Assembly: GCA_945917385.1 (NCBI GenBank)
Contig: CAMEHJ010000042.1
Span: forward strand, 1-7,812
Direction of reading: 5' to 3'
DNA length: 7,812 nt
From: an uncultured bacterium
Lineage (GTDB): Bacteria > Bacillota_A > Clostridia > Oscillospirales > Oscillospiraceae
In this document: positions 1-5,525 of the stretch, piece after piece
Numbering within the stretch: position 1 is the stretch's first letter
Layout: the number at the start of each line of letters is the position of its first letter
Made by a program: the position numbers and the translations under genes
Notes under the pieces: generated by a model
What the model saw: the letters and a program-made list of their open reading frames with translations, nothing else
Databases searched by the model: none
What the model was told of the DNA's origin: nothing

Positions 1-1135
1 CAAACGGAGTGGCTTTGCCCATGGAAACGAAGTCCTTCGGGTCTATGCTGTATTTATGGTTCAGGTCAAATATTGCAATTCCCGCGTCACTTTTTATATT
101 GAAGCGCCGTCTGGGATTAATGCACATCAGTTCAATAAGTCTTTCCATGCTTATCTCGCCCGTTTTCACGAAGCGGCTGTACATCAGCGCAAAAGCGGTC
201 TCAAGCCCGACAACGCCCATCGCGCTGCCTTTAAGTCCCCGGCTCTTTTCCTCCTGCGAGTGGGGAGCATGGTCGGTCGCGATCATATCTATCGTACCGT
301 CCTTGAGCCCCTCAATAAGCGCGAGCCTGTCCTCCTTTGACCTCAGCGGCGGGTTCATCTTGAAGCGCCCGTCTTCCTGCAGGCAGGAGTCATCCAGTAT
401 CAGGTAGTGAGGCCCCGTTTCACAGCTCACGTCAAGCCCCTCTTTTTTTGCCTGACGGATAAGCTCAACGCTCTCCTTTGTCGAGATGTGGCACACATGG
501 TAGGCGCAGCCGGTTTCGCGTACAAGCCGGAGGTCGCGCTCTATCTGCCGCCATTCGCTCTCGCTGCAAATGCCCTTGTGACCGTGTGCGCGCGCATACT
601 CGCCGTCGTGTATATAGCCGCCGTGCAGAAGCTCGTTCACCTCGCAGTGGGCGGCGATAAGCTTGCCGAGCGAATTTGCCTTCAGCATCGCCTCGCGCAT
701 GAGAGCATCGTTCTGCACGCCGCTGCCGTCGTCGGAGAAAGCGCAGACGAGCTCCGACGTCTCCTCCATTTTCGCAAGCTCTCTTCCATCACGCTTCATG
801 CTTATCGTGCCGTAGGGCAGCACGTCTATCACGGCGTCGCGCCGGATTATCTCAAGCTGCTTTTCAAGGTTCTCTCTGCTGTCCGGAGCGGGGTTCAGAT
901 TCGGCATCGCGCACACGCAGGTGTAGCCGCCTGCCGCCGCTGCCATGCTGCCGGATTTTATCGTCTCCTTATAAGAAAAACCCGGTTCTCGCAGATGAAC
1001 GTGTACATCTGCGAGACCGGGAATAACGAGACAATTATGAAATTCGGCGTTCATGTCGGAGGGAAAAGACTGACAATCGACAGCTTTGAAGCTGCCGTCG
1101 GTGAAAAGCTTTGAGTTTTTTACCGTGATGGGCAT
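1..1135 (-). CDS. pyrC: Dihydroorotase, 3' end cut by the window edge
   Basis: Cytoplasmic zinc amidohydrolase that interconverts N-carbamoyl-L-aspartate and L-dihydroorotate, the third step of de novo pyrimidine synthesis. The reverse strand reads as 378 uninterrupted codons and is still open at base 1; class I enzymes are usually about 420-430 residues, so roughly 40-50 C-terminal residues are missing. Visible landmarks are the metal-binding HVHLRE (H45, H47) after VIPGLADV, Asp135/136 in FSDDGSG, H163 in AAHCE, H216 in YHVCHIST, the substrate-loop KMNPPLR (259-265) and D288 in IATDHAPHS. These match class I bacterial PyrC. The ATG at 1133-1135 is chosen because GGAGG (1142-1146) lies 6 nt upstream and the protein starts MPITVKN just before the amidohydrolase core. 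It lies behind a PyrR-type attenuator, which supports the call. Further pyr genes may follow to the left, outside the window. Confidence 0.96.
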   Translation of the reverse strand, partial: MPITVKNSKLFTDGSFKAVDCQSFPSDMNAEFHNCLVIPGLADVHVHLREPGFSYKETIKSGSMAAAAGGYTCVCAMPNLNPAPDSRENLEKQLEIIRRDAVIDVLPYGTISMKRDGRELAKMEETSELVCAFSDDGSGVQNDALMREAMLKANSLGKLIAAHCEVNELLHGGYIHDGEYARAHGHKGICSESEWRQIERDLRLVRETGCAYHVCHISTKESVELIRQAKKEGLDVSCETGPHYLILDDSCLQEDGRFKMNPPLRSKEDRLALIEGLKDGTIDMIATDHAPHSQEEKSRGLKGSAMGVVGLETAFALMYSRFVKTGEISMERLIELMCINPRRRFNIKSDAGIAIFDLNHKYSIDPKDFVSMGKATPF

Positions 1136-1156
1136 AATCGACCTCCAAATTTCCGC

Positions 1157-1182
1157 AAAAAAAGTCCTGCCGAAGGCAAGAC
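1157..1182 (-). terminator. Intrinsic terminator of the pyrC attenuator
   Basis: GTCTTGCC pairs with GGCAGGAC (one G-U pair) around a 3-nt loop at 1164-1182, followed on the minus strand by seven T residues (1157-1163). It lies between the promoter and the ribosome-binding site, only about 10 nt before the GGAGG, so it acts on pyrC itself. Its 5' arm (1175-1182) is the segment captured by the antiterminator. Confidence 0.87.
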
Positions 1183-1268
1183 CGCACAACACAAGCCCCC
1201 GAGGCGCAGCCGCGAGAACCTGTCAATATTTGCAATCTTGCCGATCTCTCCGGATCTGCTTAAAGATT
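1157..1268 (-). promoter_or_regulatory. PyrR-dependent transcription attenuator in the pyrC leader
   Basis: Three mutually exclusive structures can be drawn in the leader RNA. The PyrR-binding (anti-antiterminator) hairpin pairs AATCTT (1263-1268) with AAGATT (1234-1239). It has an internal loop, an upper stem GATC/GATC (1253-1256 with 1243-1246) and the hexaloop CGGAGA (1247-1252), which fits the CNGNGA loop of known PyrR sites. The antiterminator pairs GGCAAGATTGC (1232-1242) with GCGGTCTTGCC (1175-1185), 11 bp with two G-U pairs. The terminator is at 1164-1182 with a T run at 1157-1163. In the family, UMP/UTP-loaded PyrR stabilises the first hairpin, frees the terminator and lowers pyr expression; that this occurs here is inferred. 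No pyrR gene lies in the window. Confidence 0.88.
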
Positions 1269-1278
1269 TATCTTGAGC

Positions 1279-1307
1279 ATTGTAACGTATTTACACCTGC
1301 TTGTCAA
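1279..1307 (-). promoter_or_regulatory. Sigma-A promoter of pyrC
   Basis: On the minus strand TTGACA (1302-1307) is followed by a 17-nt spacer and TACAAT (1279-1284). This is a perfect -35 and a 5-of-6 -10 at the optimal distance. The predicted start near 1272 gives a leader of about 137 nt, just long enough to include the whole PyrR hairpin and terminator. Position, quality and fit with the leader make this a confident call; no start-site data are available. Confidence 0.88.
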
Positions 1308-1423
1308 GACAAATTATCGCTCTCTCCGGCGGTGCGCATCAAAACATAACCGCCGTAAAGCAGGACTTCGGCCGCAGAGGTGCCGGGCAACGGAGCTGAC
1401 AGAGTGAATTCTTTGTATAAAAA

Positions 1424-1449
1424 GGAACGACACATCGGTCGTTCCCTAC
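1424..1449 (-). repeat. REP-like palindromic unit 1 (terminator-like on the minus strand)
   Basis: A 26-nt unit made of an 8-bp perfect stem, GGAACGAC/GTCGTTCC (1424-1431 with 1438-1445), a 6-nt loop and a CTAC tail. Its reverse complement matches unit 2 at 21 of 26 positions. On the minus strand the stem is followed directly by TTTTTATA (1416-1423), so it can also serve as an intrinsic terminator for leftward mRNA from the VanY-like operon before the pyrC promoter. Confidence 0.75.
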
Positions 1450-1468
1450 AAAAAACTCATGGGTAATC

Positions 1469-1494
1469 GTAGGGAACGGCCTGCGTGCCGTTCC
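1469..1494 (+). repeat. REP-like palindromic unit 2 (inverted partner)
   Basis: A 26-nt unit starting GTAG, then an 8-bp perfect stem GGAACGGC/GCCGTTCC (1473-1480 with 1487-1494) around a 6-nt loop. Compared with unit 1, an A-T stem pair has become G-C on both sides, so pairing is conserved while sequence changes. The units face each other across a 19-nt spacer (1450-1468), like the paired REP units of BIME elements. On the plus strand the stem is followed by AATTTT, a weak terminator signal. Confidence 0.75.
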
Positions 1495-1579
1495 AATTTT
1501 GATGCTTTGCAGGATTGAACGGGAATGCATTCGGTGGTTTTGAGATAAGAGAGTCCGGCCCTGTCAATACAGTTTGCGT

Positions 1580-2371
1580 TTACTTATAAAGCTCAATAAA
1601 CTCCTCAAGGCAGAGGTCGTTTTCCATGATGTACTTTGCCGCCTCGACGCCGACGTAGCGGAAGTGTCCCACATAGCAGCCCTGCTCGTAAAACTCCTCC
1701 TTGCCTTCGGGATAGCGCACGATAAAGCCGTAGTCGGCGCAGTTTTCCGCCATCCACTTGTACGCCTCGGACTCGGCCATATCCTCGTCGTGCATATTGT
1801 AGTAGTTCGCGGCGAGGTCAAAGTCGTCCGTCACGTCAAAGGCAAGCCCCGTGCAGTGCTCCGAGCAGCCCGGAGGCGCGACGTGCTTTGCCGCCTCGTA
1901 TGAGCTGCCGTACTGCTGAATGGCCTTCTCGTAGTAGTACATATTGTAGTCGGAGTTGCGGTAGCTCACGCCGATCCACACATTATATCCCGCGTCTCTG
2001 GCGGCATCGAAGAAGGCCTTGGTCGGCTCATAGATGCGCACATCGAGATACTGATCCTCAAAGTTGCACACTTCGGGGTGGTAGCTGAAGCCCACACTCT
2101 GCTTGATGCCCACATACATGAACTCCCAGCTGTTGATGTCAACATCCGGCAGGGGCGGAAGCTCCTTGCCGGTCTTTTTGACGTCAGTTTTGGCGGCGGG
2201 CTCTTCAATTATGAGCGAGGTCTGCTTCGGGGCGGCGCTCTCCTGGGGTGCGGCGCTCTCCTGCGCCTGAAGCGCCTGACGCTTCGGCAAGGTCAGCAGA
2301 TAGACGAGCAGCAGCGAGAACACGAAGAAGAAAATTCCCATCAGGAAATCTTTTATTTTGTCCGAATTCAT
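1580..2371 (-). CDS. VanY-type M15B carboxypeptidase paralogue, probably inactive (catalytic Glu replaced)
   Basis: A 263-residue protein with one N-terminal membrane segment (about 9-28), a variable Ala/Gln/Glu/Pro linker to about residue 74, and an extracellular M15B domain. M15B enzymes remove the terminal D-Ala from peptidoglycan stem peptides. The zinc ligands are present: H172 and D179 in SEHCTGLAFD, and H236 in GHFRYVG. Arg138 in SYRN is also kept. The catalytic Glu, normally in EPWH three residues before the last His, is Tyr233 here (YVGH), so normal hydrolysis is unlikely; a binding or regulatory role is inferred. GGAGG ends 7 nt before the ATG. The gene follows its active paralogue by only 14 nt, so the two are almost certainly co-transcribed, and both proteins end in a similar CLEEF...LYK. 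A QESAAP tandem repeat lies at 37-48. Confidence 0.88.
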   Translation of the reverse strand: MNSDKIKDFLMGIFFFVFSLLLVYLLTLPKRQALQAQESAAPQESAAPKQTSLIIEEPAAKTDVKKTGKELPPLPDVDINSWEFMYVGIKQSVGFSYHPEVCNFEDQYLDVRIYEPTKAFFDAARDAGYNVWIGVSYRNSDYNMYYYEKAIQQYGSSYEAAKHVAPPGCSEHCTGLAFDVTDDFDLAANYYNMHDEDMAESEAYKWMAENCADYGFIVRYPEGKEEFYEQGCYVGHFRYVGVEAAKYIMENDLCLEEFIELYK

Positions 2372-2385
2372 AGTCTGACCTCCGT

Positions 2386-3339
2386 TTATTTATAAAGAGC
2401 GACGAACTCTTCAAGGCAAAGATTGTTTTCCGTCATGTACTTTGCGGCCTCGACGCCGACATAGCGGAAATGCCACGGCTCGTAGATAACGCCGGTAATC
2501 GTGTCGGCGCTGCCGCTTTTATCCGCGGGATAGCGCACGACAAAGCCGTAATCCGCGCAGTTTTCGCAAAGCCATTTGTAGGTCTCGGTCTGTTCAAGGG
2601 AGCTGTCCTTCGTCTCGCGGTAGTAGTCCGTGATGTCACAGCAAAGGCCGGTCTGGTGTTCGCTGGTGCCGGGGTAGGCGACTATGGTTTTGGCCACGTC
2701 CTCGGAGTAGCCCTGAGAGACCTTGCGCTGGAAGAGGTAGCTCTGATCAGCGTAGGAGCGGTAGCCGGAGGAGAGGTAAACCTGTTTTCCCGCCGCCTTG
2801 CACGCGAGCGCCATGTCGAGCAGGGGCTGCGCGATACGGCTGTCCACGGCGCAGCGGTAATCGTTTCTCGCGGTCTGAATGTCCGTCTCGTCGGCGGTCA
2901 TGTTGAGATAGCCGAGCTGCTCCGGCGCGTAGTCCTGCGGGTCGAGCGGGGTATTTGCGTTCACCAAAAGATACTGCCACTCGTTAATGTCTATATCCGG
3001 CGGCGCGGGCAGACTGAGCGCGGCGGCTCTCCCTGCGGGGGAATCCGGGTCAACGGTCGGCTCTGCCGAGGGTTCGGGAGTCTGCTCCGCTTCGGCTTCG
3101 CCGTCGGGGACCTGAACGTCCACGGTTTCGCCCTGCTCAGGCTCGGATGCTTCCTCCACGGGATTTTCTCTGATGACATAGCCGCGGCGCAGAAGGTCAA
3201 TGAAGCTGACCGTAGGCTCTCCGAAGCCCTCGATATCCGCGCTCGTGATGCGCAGCGGGTAGGTAAGAGATATATATACTCCGAACAGCACCAGCGCGAT
3301 AAACGCCACCACTGCCCTTGCAATTCGGTTGTGTTTCAT
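2386..3339 (-). CDS. Membrane-anchored D-alanyl-D-alanine carboxypeptidase, VanY family (M15B)
   Basis: A 317-residue, zinc-dependent D,D-carboxypeptidase expected to trim D-Ala from stem peptides outside the membrane. Residues 8-26 form a signal anchor, and about 60-105 are a Glu/Pro-rich acidic linker. The domain then shows PPDIDINEWQYLLVN (113-127), SSGYRSYADQ (190-199, with R194), the zinc motif SEHQTGLCCD (H228, D235) and YEPWHFRYVG with catalytic E287 and ligand H290. All key residues are present. It leads a two-gene operon from a good sigma-A promoter. The ribosome-binding site is poor: nothing like GGAGG precedes the ATG (3337-3339), whereas the second gene has a strong one. The family is broader than vancomycin resistance; with no vanHAX genes nearby, ordinary wall maturation or recycling is more likely than resistance. 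Confidence 0.92.
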   Translation of the reverse strand: MKHNRIARAVVAFIALVLFGVYISLTYPLRITSADIEGFGEPTVSFIDLLRRGYVIRENPVEEASEPEQGETVDVQVPDGEAEAEQTPEPSAEPTVDPDSPAGRAAALSLPAPPDIDINEWQYLLVNANTPLDPQDYAPEQLGYLNMTADETDIQTARNDYRCAVDSRIAQPLLDMALACKAAGKQVYLSSGYRSYADQSYLFQRKVSQGYSEDVAKTIVAYPGTSEHQTGLCCDITDYYRETKDSSLEQTETYKWLCENCADYGFVVRYPADKSGSADTITGVIYEPWHFRYVGVEAAKYMTENNLCLEEFVALYK

Positions 3340-3374
3340 ACCGGGACACCGACTTTCTTAAAGATACACACTAT

Positions 3375-3403
3375 ATAATAGCATTTTGTTCGTATGTGGT
3401 CAA
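3375..3403 (-). promoter_or_regulatory. Sigma-A promoter of the VanY-like operon
   Basis: The minus strand has TTGACC (3398-3403), exactly 17 nt, then TATTAT (3375-3380). Each box differs from consensus at one position. The predicted start near 3368 leaves a 5' UTR of about 28 nt. It is divergent from the promoter at 3446-3475, with 42 bp between the two -35 boxes. Confidence 0.82.
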
Positions 3404-3445
3404 CTGAATTTTGCTGAAGCGCGGATTTATCTTCGACCGGCCGGC

Positions 3446-3475
3446 TTGCACAGGCGTTGATTTACATGATATAAT
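3446..3475 (+). promoter_or_regulatory. Sigma-A promoter of the MBL-fold hydrolase gene
   Basis: TTGCAC (3446-3451), an 18-nt spacer and a perfect TATAAT (3470-3475). The implied start near 3482 gives a leader of about 96 nt that contains the stem-loop at 3497-3538. A CCGGCCGG palindrome (3437-3444) ends one base upstream of the -35 box and could be an operator, but that is speculation. Confidence 0.7.
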
Positions 3476-3496
3476 AAATACATAGCTTTTGAAATG

Positions 3497-3538
3497 ACAG
3501 ATATTGCCGCGGGATGTTCTTCTTCCACGGCAATCTGT
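3497..3538 (+). promoter_or_regulatory. Leader stem-loop before the MBL-fold hydrolase gene
   Basis: ACAGATATTGCCG (3497-3509) pairs with CGGCAATCTGT (3528-3538), giving 11 bp with a 2-nt bulge and an 18-nt pyrimidine-rich loop. It lies between the predicted transcription start and the ribosome-binding site. No T run follows, so it is not an intrinsic terminator. An mRNA-stabilising or protein-binding leader element is possible. I do not recognise it as a known riboswitch. Confidence 0.45.
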
Positions 3539-3577
3539 GTGAAAATGAGACAGTTTTCTGACGGGAGGAGAAACGCG

Positions 3578-4189
3578 ATGAAAATTACATGGTACGGTCA
3601 TTCCTGCTTCCTTGTCGAAACCGACAGCGGCTCTGCGGTGTTCGACCCCTATGCGCCCGGCTCCGTGCCGGGGCTGACGCTGCCGAAGCTGTGTGCGGAC
3701 GCGGTGTTTTGCAGTCACGCGCACTCAGACCACGCCTATGCGCAGGGCGTAACGCTGACGGGCTTAAAGCCCTCCTTCGCCGTAACGCGCCTCCCTACCT
3801 TTCACGACGAAAAGCACGGCGCGCTCCGCGGGGAAAATACCGTCACGCTTATCGAGGCGGAGGGCATCCGCCTTGTCCACCTCGGTGACCTCGGCCACGA
3901 GCTGAGCGGCGAACAGGTTTCCGCTCTTGGCCGCGTTGACGTACTGCTTGTCCCCATCGGCGGGCACTATACCATAGACGCGAAAGCGGCGCATAATGTT
4001 GCCGTCTCGCTCAGGGCGAAAATAGTAATTCCGATGCACTACCGGGGCGACGGCTTCGGCTACGGCGTCATTGCGGAAAACGATGAGTTTCTTGCACTCA
4101 GCGAAAATGTGACATGGTTCAAGACGAACAGCATGGAGATCTCCGCCGCCGCAGAGTCTATGACGGCGGTTCTGCAGTGCCCGGTATAG
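3578..4189 (+). CDS. MBL-fold metal-dependent hydrolase, UlaG/UPF0173-like
   Basis: A 203-residue cytoplasmic metallo-beta-lactamase-fold protein; no signal peptide is visible. It begins MKITWYGHSCFLVET, typical of the UlaG/UPF0173 branch. The metal-binding motif is SHAHSDH (H47, H49, D51, H52), with further likely ligands D104 in LVHLGDLGH and H154 in IPMHYRG; H8 and H76 are also conserved-looking. The substrate is unknown. UlaG is an L-ascorbate-6-phosphate lactonase, but neighbouring genes do not suggest ascorbate use. The ATG at 3578 is chosen because GGGAGGAG (3563-3570) lies 7 nt upstream and the conserved fold begins there; an in-frame ATG at 3494 would add a 28-residue tail, lacks a ribosome-binding site and overlaps the leader hairpin. 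No clear terminator follows. Confidence 0.9.
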   Translation: MKITWYGHSCFLVETDSGSAVFDPYAPGSVPGLTLPKLCADAVFCSHAHSDHAYAQGVTLTGLKPSFAVTRLPTFHDEKHGALRGENTVTLIEAEGIRLVHLGDLGHELSGEQVSALGRVDVLLVPIGGHYTIDAKAAHNVAVSLRAKIVIPMHYRGDGFGYGVIAENDEFLALSENVTWFKTNSMEISAAAESMTAVLQCPV

Positions 4190-4192
4190 GTC

Positions 4193-4221
4193 TTGAAAGC
4201 GCATCTGCCGCGTGCTATGAT
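4193..4221 (+). promoter_or_regulatory. Sigma-A promoter of the aldo/keto reductase gene
   Basis: TTGAAA (4193-4198), a 17-nt spacer and TATGAT (4216-4221), starting 4 nt after the hydrolase stop codon. The predicted start near 4228 leaves a short leader ending in GGAGG (4236-4240), 6 nt before the ATG. The reductase can thus be expressed independently of the gene before it. Confidence 0.8.
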
Positions 4222-4246
4222 ATAGAAAACTAAATGGAGGTAAAAA

Positions 4247-5452
4247 ATGATATACAATACTTTCAAGGATAAGAAGCTCTCTGCCCTCGGCTTCGGCTCC
4301 ATGCGTCTGCCGGTAGTTCCCGGCGGCGGCCCCGGCGATGTTGACCAGGATGCCGTGAACGAGATGGTGGATTATGCCATAGCCCACGGCGTAAACTATT
4401 TTGACACCGCAAAGCCCTATCACGAGGGCAAGTCCGAGATCGCACTCGGCCGCGCACTGGCGAGATATCCGCGCGACACATGGTATCTTGCGGACAAATT
4501 CCCCGGCCATCAGGTCATAAAGGGCATCGACCTTCCGCTGGAGGAGACCTTTAACGAAGAGCTTGAGGCCTGCGGCGTGGAGTATTTTGACTTCTATCTT
4601 CTCCACAACGTAAATGAGCACTCTATGAAATACTATATGGATAAGTCCAAAGGCTGCGTGGACTATTTTGTAAAGCAGCGCGATGCGGGAAAGATTCATC
4701 ACCTCGGCTTCTCCTGCCATTCCGCAGCATCGGGGCTGAAGGAATTTCTGGACGAGTACGGCGAGCATATGGAGTTTTGCCAGATACAGCTCAACTACCT
4801 TGACTGGACGCTTCAGGGCGCGAAGGACAAGGTCGCGCTCCTGCGTGAGCGCGGCATCCCCGTCTGGGTGATGGAGCCTGTGCGCGGCGGCAGACTTGCA
4901 AAGCTTGACGCGGAGACGGAAGAACGGATGCGCACTCTGCGCCCGGAGGAGAGCGTTGCCGCGTGGGCGTTCCGCTGGCTTCGCACCGTGCCGCAGCCGA
5001 CCGTGATACTCAGCGGCATGAGCAATCTCTCGCAGATGAAGGATAACGTCGCCACCTTTGAGCAGGATAAGCCCCTCAACGACGAGGAGCTTCGGTTGGT
5101 GTACGACGCGGCTGAGCGGCTGAACGCGCTTATCCCCTGCACCGGCTGCCGCTACTGCTGCGCCGGGTGCCCCAAGCAGCTTGATATCCCGCTTCTTATT
5201 AGTCTCTGCAACGATATGCGCATCGACTCCGCGATGAACGCGGTCGCGAGATATGACGCGCTTGACGATAAGCGCGCGAGCGCCTGCATCGGGTGCGGCA
5301 AGTGCCGTATTGCCTGCCCGCAGAAGATCGACGTGCCCGCCGCGATGAAGGAGCTTGTCTCTCTGCGCGAGGGCAGGAAGAGCTGGACCGAGATCTGCAT
5401 AGAGCGCGACAATGCCGCCAAGGCGCTGAGAGCGGCAAAGGCAAAAAAATAA
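4247..5452 (+). CDS. Aldo/keto reductase with C-terminal 2x[4Fe-4S] ferredoxin-like domain
   Basis: A 401-residue cytoplasmic oxidoreductase with an N-terminal AKR TIM barrel (about 1-290) and a C-terminal iron-sulphur domain. The AKR tetrad is visible: D53 and Y58 in YFDTAKPYHEG, K84 in LADKFPGH and H120 in DFYLLHNVNEH. The tail carries C298-x2-C301-x2-C304-x3-C308-P and C347-x2-C350-x2-C353-x3-C357-P, two [4Fe-4S] motifs. This architecture (COG1453-type) is common in anaerobic Firmicutes, and its substrate is mostly unknown. The clusters suggest electron exchange with ferredoxin or a flavoprotein besides NAD(P)H; that is inference. The end is Lys/Ala-rich. It has its own promoter and a strong ribosome-binding site, and is followed 18 nt later by an inverted repeat that probably ends its transcript. 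Confidence 0.94.
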   Translation: MIYNTFKDKKLSALGFGSMRLPVVPGGGPGDVDQDAVNEMVDYAIAHGVNYFDTAKPYHEGKSEIALGRALARYPRDTWYLADKFPGHQVIKGIDLPLEETFNEELEACGVEYFDFYLLHNVNEHSMKYYMDKSKGCVDYFVKQRDAGKIHHLGFSCHSAASGLKEFLDEYGEHMEFCQIQLNYLDWTLQGAKDKVALLRERGIPVWVMEPVRGGRLAKLDAETEERMRTLRPEESVAAWAFRWLRTVPQPTVILSGMSNLSQMKDNVATFEQDKPLNDEELRLVYDAAERLNALIPCTGCRYCCAGCPKQLDIPLLISLCNDMRIDSAMNAVARYDALDDKRASACIGCGKCRIACPQKIDVPAAMKELVSLREGRKSWTEICIERDNAAKALRAAKAKK

Positions 5453-5464
5453 AATAACAAAAAT

Positions 5465-5494
5465 GTATATAACCTCCGTTTACAGGCAAAAATA
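5465..5494 (+). promoter_or_regulatory. Sigma-F (forespore) promoter of the spoIIQ-like gene
   Basis: GTATA (5465-5469), a 15-nt spacer and GGCAAAAATA (5485-5494) agree at every defined position with the sigma-F consensus as I know it from Bacillus (GYWTA, 15 nt, GGNRANANTW). The predicted start near 5501 is about 29 nt before the ATG. SpoIIQ is a classical sigma-F target, so promoter and gene product support each other. No sigma-A-like promoter is evident in the same interval. Confidence 0.75.
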
Positions 5495-5525
5495 GCAATG
5501 GAATCCAATGTAAACGGAGGTTTTT
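5471..5525 (+). terminator. Inverted repeat: reductase terminator that overlaps the spoIIQ ribosome-binding site
   Basis: AACCTCCGTTTAC (5471-5483) and GTAAACGGAGGTT (5510-5522) form a perfect 13-bp stem around a 26-nt loop, followed by TTTG. In mRNA coming from the reductase gene this is terminator-like. Any transcript that reads through has GGAGG (5516-5520), the ribosome-binding site of the next gene, locked in the stem. The loop is longer than in typical terminators, so termination efficiency is uncertain. The left arm lies inside the sigma-F promoter spacer. Confidence 0.65.

Larger units (their letters stand above)
1308..1579. other. Gene-free interval between the VanY-like operon and the pyrC promoter
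   Basis: I find no credible coding region here. The interval holds the inverted pair of REP-like hairpins (1424-1494). A 9-bp inverted repeat, GCATCAAAA at 1336-1344 and TTTTGATGC at 1497-1505, brackets that pair and could mark the edge of a larger mobile or amplified unit. A second short inverted repeat, CGGCGGT/ACCGCCG (1327-1333 and 1349-1355), has no T run. The stretch 1506-1579 shows only a 10-bp palindrome, GAATGCATTC (1523-1532), and nothing else I can interpret. Confidence 0.6.

Noticed and set aside
407..1114. A 235-codon plus-strand open frame
   Set aside because: It lies opposite pyrC, whose metal-binding motifs are continuous through this stretch on the other strand.
1221..1226. 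A second TTGACA on the minus strand downstream of the pyrC promoter
   Set aside because: No acceptable -10 box lies 16-19 nt further on, and a start there would omit the PyrR hairpin.
1327..1355. CGGCGGT/ACCGCCG inverted repeat as a terminator
   Set aside because: The loop is 15 nt and neither side is followed by a T run.
1580..3339. A vancomycin-resistance locus
   Set aside because: The proteins are VanY-like, but there is no vanH, vanA/B ligase, vanX or vanRS-type pair here, and M15B enzymes are common in ordinary wall metabolism.
2470..3378. A 302-codon open frame on the plus strand opposite the first VanY-like gene
   Set aside because: It is antisense to a gene with clear catalytic motifs, has no recognisable domain or ribosome-binding site, and arises from the GC-biased third codon positions.
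3494..3577. An upstream ATG extending the MBL hydrolase
   Set aside because: There is no ribosome-binding site, it lies in the leader hairpin, and the conserved fold begins at the ATG at 3578.
3764..4768. A 334-codon open frame on the minus strand
   Set aside because: It crosses two well-supported plus-strand genes and the promoter between them, and resembles no protein family I know.
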